Assembly (NCBI GenBank): GCA_020849495.1
Contig: JADLGD010000224.1
Span: 1-64,000 of the forward strand
Direction of reading: 5' to 3'
Source: Fluviicola sp.
Lineage (GTDB): Bacteria > Bacteroidota > Bacteroidia > Flavobacteriales_D > Crocinitomicaceae
Length of the DNA stretch: 64,000 nucleotides
Shown: piece after piece, positions 8,327-15,687 of the stretch
Numbering within the stretch: the first letter of the stretch is position 1
How the letters are laid out: each line of letters starts with the position of its first letter
Program-made: the position numbers and the translations under genes
The notes under the pieces: generated by a model
Seen by the model: the letters and a program-made list of their open reading frames with translations, nothing else
Told to the model about the DNA's origin: nothing
Database searches by the model: none

Positions 8327-9931
8327 CTACAAATTCTCAAAGAAGTCGTTTCCTTTATCGTCTGTAATAATGAACGCTGGGAAATCTTTAATGGTAATCT
8401 TACGAACTGCTTCCATTCCCATTTCTTCGAAATCAACTACCTCAACTGATAAGATGTTTTCTTTCGCTAAAATCGCTGCTGGTCCACCTACTGAACCTAA
8501 GTAGAAGCCTCCGTATTTCTGACAAGCATTTTTTACATCAGCTGAGCGGTTACCTTTTGCCAACATGATCATACTTCCGCCCAACGATTGGAATTGATCC
8601 ACGTAGCTATCCATTCTTCCTGCTGTTGTTGGTCCAAAACTTCCAGATGGCATTCCTTCTGGTGTTTTCGCTGGTCCAGCGTAATAAACAGGATGATTTT
8701 TAAAGTAGTCTGGCATTGGTTCACCAGCATCAATCATTTCTTTGATACGCGCATGTGCAGCATCACGAGCAACAATCAAAGTTCCGTTTAATTTCAAACG
8801 TGTTTTGATTGGGTATTTAGACAATTCAGCCAATACTTCAGCCATTGGACGATCCAAATCAATCGTTACTGGTGGCTCCAAATGTGGTGGCATTTCAGGT
8901 AAGAAACGACGAGGATTTTGCTCCAATTGTTCGATAAACAACCCATCTTTGGTGATTTTCGCTTTGATATTTCTATCTGCAGAACAAGATACACCCAATC
9001 CTACCGGACAAGAAGCAGCATGTCGCGGTAAACGAATCACGCGTACATCATGTGTGAAGTATTTTCCTCCAAATTGAGCTCCAATGGTTGATTCTTGACA
9101 AATTTTATTCACGCGTGCTTCCCATTCCAAATCACGGAAAGCTTGACCGCCCATGTTACCTTCAGTTGGCAAATGATCAAAATATCCTGCTGATGCTTTT
9201 TTCACAGCAGCTAAATTTGCTTCAGCAGAGGTACCTCCAATCACCAAAGCTAAATGGTAAGGAGGACAAGCAGCTGTTCCTAAATCCTTGATTTTCTCAC
9301 GAACAAATTCTTCCAAGGATTTATCGTTCAACAAGGACTTTGTTTTTTGGTACAAGAATGATTTATTCGCTGAACCACCTCCTTTTGCTAAAAACAAGAA
9401 TTCGTATTTCGCTCCTTGAGTAGCATAAATATCTATTTGTGCTGGCAAGTTTGTACCAGAATTTTTCTCTTCAAACATCGTCAATGGCACCACTTGAGAG
9501 AAGCGCAAATTTTTCTCTTGGTAAGTGTTGTAAATTCCTTTCGATAAGTATTCCGCATCATTGACGCCTGTGTAAACGTCTTCCCCTTTTTTCGCCATGA
9601 TGATCGCTGTTCCAGTATCTTGGCAAGAAGGCAACTGTCCTTCAGCAGCGATGGTTGCATTTTGCAATAAGTTGTAAGCCACAAAACGATCATTATCTGT
9701 TGCTTCAGGATCATTCAAGATTGCTTGTAATTTTTCAAGATGTGAAGCACGTAAATAGAAAGAAACGTCGGCCAAAGCTTCTTGAGCCAACAATTCCAAT
9801 CCTTTCGGATCGACAGTTAGCACTTCGCGGTTTCCCACTTTTTCAACTTTCACATAATCTGAGCTGATTTGTTTGTACTCTGTTGTATCCTTTAAAAGCG
9901 GATACGGGTCTTGATAATTAAACGTTGCCAT
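8327..9931 (-). CDS. fumA: Class I fumarate hydratase (4Fe-4S)
   Basis: 534 residues. It interconverts fumarate and malate in the TCA cycle in the cytoplasm. Both halves of the FumA/FumB type are present. The three expected cluster cysteines are C103 ([10 protein letters not shown]), C222 ([20 protein letters not shown]) and C316 ([10 protein letters not shown]); their spacing of +119 and +94 equals that of the structurally characterised Leishmania enzyme (C133/C252/C346, from memory). The frame stays open upstream to 10018, but that extension is a hydrophobic stretch that does not fit a cytoplasmic enzyme. The ATG at 9931 ([13 protein letters not shown]) is therefore taken. A TATCTTTG promoter element lies 19 bp upstream, which also supports this start. 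The gene is monocistronic, with its own terminator. Confidence 0.95.
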   Translation of the reverse strand: MATFNYQDPYPLLKDTTEYKQISSDYVKVEKVGNREVLTVDPKGLELLAQEALADVSFYLRASHLEKLQAILNDPEATDNDRFVAYNLLQNATIAAEGQLPSCQDTGTAIIMAKKGEDVYTGVNDAEYLSKGIYNTYQEKNLRFSQVVPLTMFEEKNSGTNLPAQIDIYATQGAKYEFLFLAKGGGSANKSFLYQKTKSLLNDKSLEEFVREKIKDLGTAACPPYHLALVIGGTSAEANLAAVKKASAGYFDHLPTEGNMGGQAFRDLEWEARVNKICQESTIGAQFGGKYFTHDVRVIRLPRHAASCPVGLGVSCSADRNIKAKITKDGLFIEQLEQNPRRFLPEMPPHLEPPVTIDLDRPMAEVLAELSKYPIKTRLKLNGTLIVARDAAHARIKEMIDAGEPMPDYFKNHPVYYAGPAKTPEGMPSGSFGPTTAGRMDSYVDQFQSLGGSMIMLAKGNRSADVKNACQKYGGFYLGSVGGPAAILAKENILSVEVVDFEEMGMEAVRKITIKDFPAFIITDDKGNDFFENL

Positions 9932-9949
9932 GGTGCAAATTTTGTTGCC

Positions 9950-9957
9950 CAAAGATA
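9950..9957 (-). promoter_or_regulatory. TAnnTTTG -7 element of the fumarase gene
   Basis: TATCTTTG on the minus strand matches the Bacteroidota -7 consensus TAnnTTTG, 18 bp before the ATG. TTTG occurs 15 bp further upstream (9976-9973), slightly close for a -33 element. The predicted leader is only about 10 bases. Confidence 0.5.
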
Positions 9958-10024
9958 GTGGTTTTGCAAAGACAAAAAGACGATATAAAAAGGGTAAAAG
10001 CAGAAAATTGATAAACAATAGATA

Positions 10025-11545
10025 TTACTTTGAAAGTTGAAGAGTAACTGTACCTGATTTCGTGTGAACATGAATCAAATAGTTACCATGACTTAGTTTA
10101 CTAACATCTAAAGGAGAAGAAGATGTTTCTTCATCTTGAGTCAAAATCAATCGACCATCCAATGAATATACACTAATTCCTAAAAGCAATTCTTGACTCT
10201 CAATGGTAATAAAATCATTGGCTGGATTTGGATAAATTGAAACAGGATTTTGCAACTGAAAATCATTGTTAGTAGAAAGATGACCATCTGAACAGCTCAA
10301 ACTGTCATCATACAAATTTTGTAATTCGTCGGTTGCAAGCATCAAAGCATTTACATCACGAAAACGAGTAAAAGAATCATTTATATTCCCATAGGCAATA
10401 ACAAAATCAAAACACTTGTAATCATTTGGAGCGAAATTACTTCCTTCAACTGTTGTGAACGATTTACGATCGCCAACGGGATGGTTCAAGCCTACTTCGT
10501 TAAAGCCACCAGACAGGGTGTCTGTATACATTACCAGAGTAGGGGTTCCACTATTGGTTATTGGTGACCCGTTAAAATTCAAGCCTTTATAAGCATTAAC
10601 CATTCCAGCATTACTACTTGGATAATCTGTAAAAACTGTATTGGTATGGAAGGGTTTATTCAATGATTTTAAACCCAATGCAGGCGGATCTGAATTGAAA
10701 TTTACAAATCCAAATGAATCTTCATCAAAACTATCGCCATTGTATACATAATTCAAATTCCTATCGGTATCTGTTCCCATGAAATCGTCGTTAAAATTAC
10801 CCAAATCAAAATCAGTAAATATTCCAAGATTAAAATCGTGAAAGGTTTCTCCTCCTCTATTATAAGCCTTAACATTCATAAAAGTAGATTGGCTGATAGC
10901 AGGTGAACCTATGAATTGATAAAACATGATATGTAATTCAGTTTTAGTAGAAATTGAACCTGTTGTCACTGCTCTTTGACGTTCATCATTTAGGATTAAA
11001 AAACATGCTTGATCACCAGAAATCTTAGGATAATCCCCGTTTTCAGGATCATAAGTTCCATTTTGATTAATGTCCTCATATGGAGCCAAAATTGCAGCTT
11101 CCCCGTTGGCTGTATTTCCATTTCCTGGCCATTCCATGATATTTTGATCAAACACATATCCAGGGGAATCGAAATTTTCAATGTGATCCAAAATTGTTGT
11201 TTTGTTTATCTTCCAAATTTTATTGAAACGCTGAACGTAAGTCGTATCTAAGTAATTCGTTGCTATTGGACCCCATGAAAAATCAGATTGCGAGTAATTG
11301 GTTAATGAAAAACGATCTGCATTTGATGCATCTTTCATAATTGTACTCAGATTCATCTGATAGATAGATTTTGTTGGGGTGAAAAGCCCTACTTTGTAAG
11401 TAGGTAAATTATTTGGTATGTCAGTAAAAAAATGACCTGAATTATTAAGTCTCCCTGAACAGGAATTAAAATTAATAGTCGTACTATATTGACTATATGC
11501 TAATTGCGTTAAAAGACTGAATAAAAAAAGTGATTTATTCTTCAT
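10025..11545 (-). CDS. T9SS-secreted surface protein
   Basis: 506 residues. The signal peptide spans 1 to about 19 (LLTQLAYSQ). The C terminus from about residue 425 is a type A sorting domain: VSIYPNPANDFITIES, ISVYSLDGRLI, SHGNYLIHV. The middle contains an acidic loop EDINQNGTYDPENGDYP (about 157-173), which resembles calcium-binding DxDxDG loops. A second acidic block, about 241-291, has the pattern DDFMGTDTDRNLNYVYNGD and SDPPALG. Both blocks recur in the large T9SS protein at 18087-22061, so the two are distant paralogs. The function is unknown; it is probably cell-surface or released. It is oriented like the fumarase gene, whose start lies 93 bp downstream of this gene's stop. Confidence 0.85.
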   Translation of the reverse strand: MKNKSLFLFSLLTQLAYSQYSTTINFNSCSGRLNNSGHFFTDIPNNLPTYKVGLFTPTKSIYQMNLSTIMKDASNADRFSLTNYSQSDFSWGPIATNYLDTTYVQRFNKIWKINKTTILDHIENFDSPGYVFDQNIMEWPGNGNTANGEAAILAPYEDINQNGTYDPENGDYPKISGDQACFLILNDERQRAVTTGSISTKTELHIMFYQFIGSPAISQSTFMNVKAYNRGGETFHDFNLGIFTDFDLGNFNDDFMGTDTDRNLNYVYNGDSFDEDSFGFVNFNSDPPALGLKSLNKPFHTNTVFTDYPSSNAGMVNAYKGLNFNGSPITNSGTPTLVMYTDTLSGGFNEVGLNHPVGDRKSFTTVEGSNFAPNDYKCFDFVIAYGNINDSFTRFRDVNALMLATDELQNLYDDSLSCSDGHLSTNNDFQLQNPVSIYPNPANDFITIESQELLLGISVYSLDGRLILTQDEETSSSPLDVSKLSHGNYLIHVHTKSGTVTLQLSK

Positions 11546-11693
11546 GATTTCGATTTAAGTTTCTATGAAAATAAGTAAAATCGTGGAGCTTTAAAAGATT
11601 TGTTAATCATTGAATTAAAAAATGATAAACGTTACATTTCTTAACTAAATTCAAAGAGGTTTGAAAAACTGAAAAAAAGTTCTAACTATGTAG

Positions 11694-11722
11694 AGTAAAA
11701 CTAAAATTGGTTCGTCTTCCTA
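11694..11722 (+). promoter_or_regulatory. Bipartite promoter-like motif, copy 1 (before ECF sigma gene)
   Basis: AGTAAAAC (11694-11701), nine unconserved bases, then TTCGTCTTCCTA (11711-11722). The same two blocks with the same spacing occur at 14643-14671 before the small His/Cys-rich genes, while flanking and spacer bases differ. CGTC resembles ECF -10 cores. The AAAAC-to-CGTC gap of 11 bp is shorter than the roughly 16 bp typical of ECF promoters, so the exact box boundaries are uncertain. Autoregulation by the sigma factor is the simplest reading. Confidence 0.65.
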
Positions 11723-11749
11723 CACATGGAAGCAGTAATTCAATTAAAC

Positions 11750-12301
11750 ATGTCAGAACAAAAGCGATTTTCCATTACAGATACAGTACAAGAATTTGGG
11801 AAAAAGCTTTTTGGTTTTATCCGTGGTCGCGTGCAATCCAATGAAGATGCGGAAGATATTTTGCAAGAAGTGTGGTACCAGTTTAGCAATCTCACCGCAA
11901 TTGACGAGTTGGAAAATGTCAGTGCGTGGTTATACCGAGTGGCACGCAACAAGGTAACCGACAAATACCGTAAAAAAACAACCGATTCGCTTGAAAATTT
12001 CGCGTATGAAAACGATGACGAAAGCATTGGTTTCAAAGATTTATTGCTACAAGACGATTCAAACAACCCGGAATTGGAGCAGTTCAAAGAGCAATTTTGG
12101 AACGAACTCTTCATTGCCTTGGATGAATTACCCGATAATCAACGAGAAGTTTTTGTATTGAACGAATTGGAGGACATGACCTTGCAAGCTATTGCCGACC
12201 AAACAGGTGAGAGCATCAAAACCATTATTAGTAGAAAACGCTACGCGACCAATTTTTTGCGCAAGCGCTTGAATGATTTATACAACGATTTAAACGATTA
12301 A
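11750..12301 (+). CDS. ECF-type RNA polymerase sigma factor, probably autoregulated
   Basis: 183 residues from the ATG at 11750 (MSEQKRFSITD). Region 2 has the canonical NEDAEDILQEVWYQF and NVSAWLYRVARNKVTDKYRKK. Region 4 has LPDNQREVFVLNELEDMTLQAIADQTGES and KRYATNFLRKRL. An in-frame ATG at 11726 is open, but it lies only 3 bp after the conserved upstream motif. Using 11750 gives a 27-bp gap from motif to ATG, matching the 28 bp before the co-regulated gene at 14700, so 11750 is preferred. It is followed after 2 bp by a small membrane protein gene, with which it forms an operon. The predicted targets are itself and the 14700-15151 operon (inference from the shared promoter motif). Confidence 0.9.
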   Translation: MSEQKRFSITDTVQEFGKKLFGFIRGRVQSNEDAEDILQEVWYQFSNLTAIDELENVSAWLYRVARNKVTDKYRKKTTDSLENFAYENDDESIGFKDLLLQDDSNNPELEQFKEQFWNELFIALDELPDNQREVFVLNELEDMTLQAIADQTGESIKTIISRKRYATNFLRKRLNDLYNDLND

Positions 12302-12303
12302 CG

Positions 12304-12624
12304 ATGAAACGCTTATTTACAGGAAAAATCAAATGGGTTTCTTTTGGAATCCTTTTCATAGGAATGATCTTTGGCTTAGGAGCGATTGTGATGTGGTTGT
12401 GGAACGCCATTTTACCAGATGTGATTGACGTCGTGAAACCAATCTCTTACTGGCAAGCAATGGGAATTTTAGCTTTAAGCAAACTGTTGTTTGGTGGATT
12501 TGGCAAAGGAAAACACCGTGGAGGCCGACCACCATTTGCTAGAAAAGAACTGAAACAAAAATTCATGGAAATGAACGACGAAGAACGTGCTGCCTTCAAA
12601 GAAAAATGGAAAAACCGTTGTTAA
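12304..12624 (+). CDS. Small membrane protein of the ECF locus
   Basis: 106 residues, 2 bp after the sigma gene. One membrane helix lies at about 9-35 (ILFIGMIFGLGAIVMWLWNAI) and a second hydrophobic, amphipathic segment at about 45-66 (YWQAMGILALSKLLFGGFG). A basic Gly/His/Arg linker and a charged C-terminal helix follow (MEMNDEERAAFKEKWKNRC). I recall similar MWLWN...FWQA...LLFGGFG proteins next to ECF sigma genes in other Bacteroidota, but no function assigned to them. By position it could be the anti-sigma factor or an accessory sensor. Its C-terminal helix resembles that of the protein at 14700 (MSEEEYNQFKNNF). No terminator is visible before the convergent kinase gene. Confidence 0.8.
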   Translation: MKRLFTGKIKWVSFGILFIGMIFGLGAIVMWLWNAILPDVIDVVKPISYWQAMGILALSKLLFGGFGKGKHRGGRPPFARKELKQKFMEMNDEERAAFKEKWKNRC

Positions 12625-12664
12625 AGTTAGACGTAATTCCTAAAAGAAAAGTGAAAGTAACCCA

Positions 12665-14566
12665 TTAGCTCAATGGAACTTGAATGAATGTTTGAAAACC
12701 ACTTTGTCGTTCATCTGAATCAACAATGATTTGTCCGTTGATAAATTCCAAGCGCGATTTCAAGCTTTCAAGTCCAAGACCAGTTTTTTGCTTTGAAGCA
12801 TCCATTCCCGAACCGTTATCATCCATGATTAAAATCAAATTTGCGGCATTTTTTCGCAAGACACAACTTACTTCTGTTGCTCCACTGTGTTTCACAATGT
12901 TATTGATCAGTTCTTGAATGATGCGGTACATACTGATCTCGATCTTCTGAGGTAATCGCTCATCAATTCCAAAAACATCAAAGGTGTGTTGAATTGAAAC
13001 TGGCGTTAAACTACGATTGAACAGTTCTTCCAAGGCTTGAATCAGACCTTTCTCTTGCAATACAATTGGCATCATTTGATGCGAAATCGTGCGCACTTCA
13101 TTTGACGTTTGTTTGATATGTGCTAACAATTGATTTGCTTGCTCCTGATTTTCACCAGATAATTGCTCCACCAAGCGATAGACATTGTGATAAATTGCCG
13201 TCAAATCTTGCGCTACTCCATCGTGTAAATCTTTTGCAATTCGAGCACGTTCCTTTTCTTCGGTATCGATCATCATTTTCAAACTTTGCTGTTTTTCTTG
13301 GAAAAGAAGCGCTTGTATTTTTTGTTTTTGCTTGGATTTCAATCCTAAAAACAAGGCAATTCCAGATATGACAATCAATAAAATGATGATGATCAAACCA
13401 ATGCGGATGGTGGTAGCTTTTTGAATGACTGAACGTTGTTGCTTTATTTTATTGTTCTTCTTCTCGACATTGTATTTGGTTTGCAATTCCAAAAGTTGCT
13501 TATTGGATGATTCGGAAAAAAACTGTTCTTTCTTTTTCTGAAACGATTCCTGAAGTATAAATGCTTGTTTGTAATCACCCATTGCCGAATAAGTTCCAAT
13601 TAAATTTTCCAAGGCGTCCAATTCCACATTTGAAAGTTTGATTTGTCTAGCAATATCAAGTGCTTGTTGATGGTGAAACAATGATTGATCGTATTGTTTT
13701 AAGTCTTTATATAACGCACCAATGTTACTTAATGCCGTACATTCAATGGATTTTGATTTCATTTTTCGCCCCATATCGAGTGCTTTTTTGAAATATTCCA
13801 AAGCTTTGTCTATGTCTTGCAAGTAATAGTAAACTCCTCCAATAGTGTTGTAATTCCAATAAAGTTCTGAATATTCCTTTAACTCTTCTCGTATCCTAGC
13901 AGATTCTTCAAAATAAACCAAAGCACTATCAAAATCTCCTGTTTGTGTAAATGACAAACCATAAGTAAGTTTAGCTGCCCCAAGTAAGGATTTGTCTTGC
14001 TCTTGTTCTGCAATTTTTATCGCCTTTTTAATGAAAAATTGTGCGTTTTTGACTTTGTTGAACTTGATGTAAACGTCTCCCAAATTCACATACATCCGCC
14101 CAATTTTTCGATTGTTATGGAATTTCTCTTGCAGTTTAATGGACTTGAAAACATACCCAATGCCTTTTTCAAATTCTCCATTATCGATTAAATTGGCACT
14201 GATGTTTCCATAAATATCTGCTAACATTTTTTCGTCATGGTGAAGCAGTGCTAACTTTTCTGCTTTGTAATTATTGACCAATGCACTATCATAGGCTCCT
14301 TGACTTTTGAATAGCAATGCTAAATTTCGATATGCTTCAACCGTGTGATAATAACTATTCACTTTTTGTGCTAAGACCAATCGTTTTCTCGACCAAACCA
14401 TCGCTGCTTCAGGGTTTTTCTTCAGATTTGATTCGATTGCTTGTTCGTATAGTTTAAGCTTTTGCGCGTCCGAAGATTGATTGATTCGTTGTTGAAAATC
14501 AGAAGTATTGCTAGAATAAGAAAGCAAGTGGATACTGAGAAAGAATAGAAAAGTTAGAAATTTCAT
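12665..14566 (-). CDS. TPR-containing histidine kinase (HisKA_3/NarX type)
   Basis: 633 residues. The signal peptide is about 1-18. Tetratricopeptide repeats fill about 75-345 (for example YWNYNTIGGVYYYLQDIDKALEYF), followed by a coiled coil and one membrane helix at about 387-409. The dimerisation/phosphoacceptor domain (EKERARIAKDLHDG, H448) and an HATPase_c domain follow, with N box ELINNIVKHSGA, G1 MDDNGSGMD and G2 TGLGLESL. The TPR part is periplasmic or membrane-proximal and the kinase part cytoplasmic. Family members phosphorylate LuxR/NarL-type response regulators, but none is encoded beside it, so it is an orphan kinase. It lies between the sigma factor operon and the small His/Cys-rich operon and is divergent from the latter, so it may belong to the same response. 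Confidence 0.9.
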   Translation of the reverse strand: MKFLTFLFFLSIHLLSYSSNTSDFQQRINQSSDAQKLKLYEQAIESNLKKNPEAAMVWSRKRLVLAQKVNSYYHTVEAYRNLALLFKSQGAYDSALVNNYKAEKLALLHHDEKMLADIYGNISANLIDNGEFEKGIGYVFKSIKLQEKFHNNRKIGRMYVNLGDVYIKFNKVKNAQFFIKKAIKIAEQEQDKSLLGAAKLTYGLSFTQTGDFDSALVYFEESARIREELKEYSELYWNYNTIGGVYYYLQDIDKALEYFKKALDMGRKMKSKSIECTALSNIGALYKDLKQYDQSLFHHQQALDIARQIKLSNVELDALENLIGTYSAMGDYKQAFILQESFQKKKEQFFSESSNKQLLELQTKYNVEKKNNKIKQQRSVIQKATTIRIGLIIIILLIVISGIALFLGLKSKQKQKIQALLFQEKQQSLKMMIDTEEKERARIAKDLHDGVAQDLTAIYHNVYRLVEQLSGENQEQANQLLAHIKQTSNEVRTISHQMMPIVLQEKGLIQALEELFNRSLTPVSIQHTFDVFGIDERLPQKIEISMYRIIQELINNIVKHSGATEVSCVLRKNAANLILIMDDNGSGMDASKQKTGLGLESLKSRLEFINGQIIVDSDERQSGFQTFIQVPLS

Positions 14567-14642
14567 TGGTTCAATCGTGTGTGAATATGATGATAAAAGT
14601 AACTGAAAGTGAATAAGATTACAAATTGTTTCACCAGTTTAA

Positions 14643-14671
14643 AGTAAAACCATGAGTACTTCGTCTTCCTA
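14643..14671 (+). promoter_or_regulatory. Bipartite promoter-like motif, copy 2 (before His/Cys-rich operon)
   Basis: AGTAAAAC (14643-14650), nine bases, TTCGTCTTCCTA (14660-14671); both blocks are identical to those at 11694-11722. It ends 28 bp before the ATG at 14700. Confidence 0.65.
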
Positions 14672-14699
14672 ATAAACAGAACAATTTAAAACATTCAAA

Positions 14700-14963
14700 A
14701 TGACAAAAACAATTTTAAAATCAGCATTCTTTGGGGCATTAGTTGGAGCACTTCTATTCTTTGTTCCAGGATTCATTCTAACGATTCTGATCGTATCACT
14801 CGTATTTAAACTGGTATTCCGCAGAAAAATGCGCAGTGGTAAATTCCAACAACACCGCCTTGCTTTCATGGATAAAGTAAGAAACATGAGTGAAGAAGAA
14901 TATAACCAATTCAAGAATAATTTCTCAAAAGGTCATTGTCACGCTCATTGTCACTCGTGTTAA
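14700..14963 (+). CDS. Small membrane protein with His/Cys-rich tail
   Basis: 87 residues. One long hydrophobic region (about 8-38, FFGALVGALLFFVPGFILTILIVSLVF) is followed by a basic stretch (FRRKMRSGKFQQHR), a short acidic helix (NMSEEEYNQFKNNF) and the terminal sequence GHCHAHCHSC. The tail has three Cys and three His in ten residues and is a likely soft-metal site (copper, zinc or nickel; the metal is not decided by sequence). It is preceded by the same bipartite motif as the ECF sigma gene, and is followed 20 bp later by another tiny His-rich gene. I know of no named family. Proposed role: metal-binding effector or sensor of the sigma factor's regulon (inference). Confidence 0.8.
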   Translation: MTKTILKSAFFGALVGALLFFVPGFILTILIVSLVFKLVFRRKMRSGKFQQHRLAFMDKVRNMSEEEYNQFKNNFSKGHCHAHCHSC

Positions 14964-14983
14964 ACGCTTAAAAACTAATCAAG

Positions 14984-15151
14984 ATGAAAAGAAAAAGAAT
15001 AGCAATCATCACTGCTTTTGCAGCAGCCAGCATCACTTTTGGTTCGTTAATGGCAACCATCGGACATCACCGATTTAACAGACATTGTCATTCACACGCC
15101 ATGCTTTGCTCCCAAACAAATGCGCAGCAGCAACACAACGCTCATCATTAA
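14984..15151 (+). CDS. 55-residue His-rich exported or membrane peptide
   Basis: A short frame of 55 codons, 20 bp after the preceding stop and directly before a good terminator. The peptide begins MKRKRIAIITAFAAASITFG, a typical n-region plus hydrophobic core of a signal or anchor. It continues with GHHRFNRHCHSHAMLCSQ and ends NAHH. About one residue in five of the part after the hydrophobic core is His, with two Cys. The HCHSHAM segment parallels HCHAHCHSC in the upstream protein. Together with the operon position and terminator, this supports a real gene despite its size. The likely function is periplasmic metal binding; no homolog is recognised from memory. Confidence 0.7.
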   Translation: MKRKRIAIITAFAAASITFGSLMATIGHHRFNRHCHSHAMLCSQTNAQQQHNAHH

Positions 15152-15177
15152 ACACAACCAATAACGTTTAAATGAAG

Positions 15178-15213
15178 AAACCGAAGTTCAGGAAAGAGCT
15201 TCGGTTTTTTTTC
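15178..15213 (+). terminator. Rho-independent terminator of the His-rich operon
   Basis: AACCGAAG (15179-15186) pairs with CTTCGGTT (15199-15206) and is followed by a T run to 15212. It lies 27 bp after the stop of the 55-residue gene. Confidence 0.85.
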
Positions 15214-15263
15214 TAATGGTTGATTGCCTTTCATTGTGGCATTCAACAGTTGTTTTATTCGTC

Positions 15264-15455
15264 TTAGATGACTTTTACTTGCGATGCAGATGGTCCTTTT
15301 TTACCATCAATCAATTCGTATTCAACAGTATCACCTTCTTTAATCGTATCTATTAAACCTGAAACGTGAACAAAATGATCATTTCCACTTCCTTCTTCAG
15401 TTATAAACCCAAAACCTTTAGACTCATTAAAAAACTTTACTACTCCTTTATTCAT
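15264..15455 (-). CDS. Cold-shock-domain protein (CspA family)
   Basis: 63 residues from ATG 15455 (MNKGVVKFFNESKGFGFI). The cold-shock domain binds single-stranded nucleic acid and acts as an RNA chaperone. RNP1 (KGFGFI) and RNP2 (HFVHVS) are both present, and the length is normal for the family. The frame remains open 36 bases further upstream, but that extension (MFIFPFEIKFFK) is not part of the fold and is rejected. More than 200 bp of AT-rich sequence lie upstream, enough for the long structured leader many csp mRNAs have; I cannot demonstrate one here. Confidence 0.95.
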   Translation of the reverse strand: MNKGVVKFFNESKGFGFITEEGSGNDHFVHVSGLIDTIKEGDTVEYELIDGKKGPSASQVKVI

Positions 15456-15687
15456 TTTAAAAAATTTTATTTCAAATGGAAAAATAAACATAAAGAACGA
15501 ATATGAACGATTTATTTTTCTTTTTGACCTTTTGAATGCAACTTATCTTGCTTAAAATTCAATCATGACAAACAAATGTCCTTTATTCTGTTTTAATTAA
15601 ATGTAATGATTTGGAAATAGAATTCAAAGAATTTTCACTCATCACAATTTCATCATCCAAACAGCGTTTTTTGTACATTCGCTTCGT
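15456..15687. other. 232-bp divergent promoter region
   Basis: AT-rich region between the divergent csp and kinase genes. TACATTCG at 15674-15681, just before the kinase ATG at 15688, resembles TAnnTTTG with one change. No hairpin or small gene is evident. Confidence 0.35.

Noticed and set aside
9932-10018. N-terminal extension of fumarase resembling a signal peptide
   Set aside because: Class I fumarase is cytoplasmic, a promoter element lies within the extension, and the ATG at 9931 matches the family start.
14890-15078. 62-codon frame across the two His/Cys-rich genes
   Set aside because: It overlaps both supported small genes in another frame and has neither a signal nor a motif.
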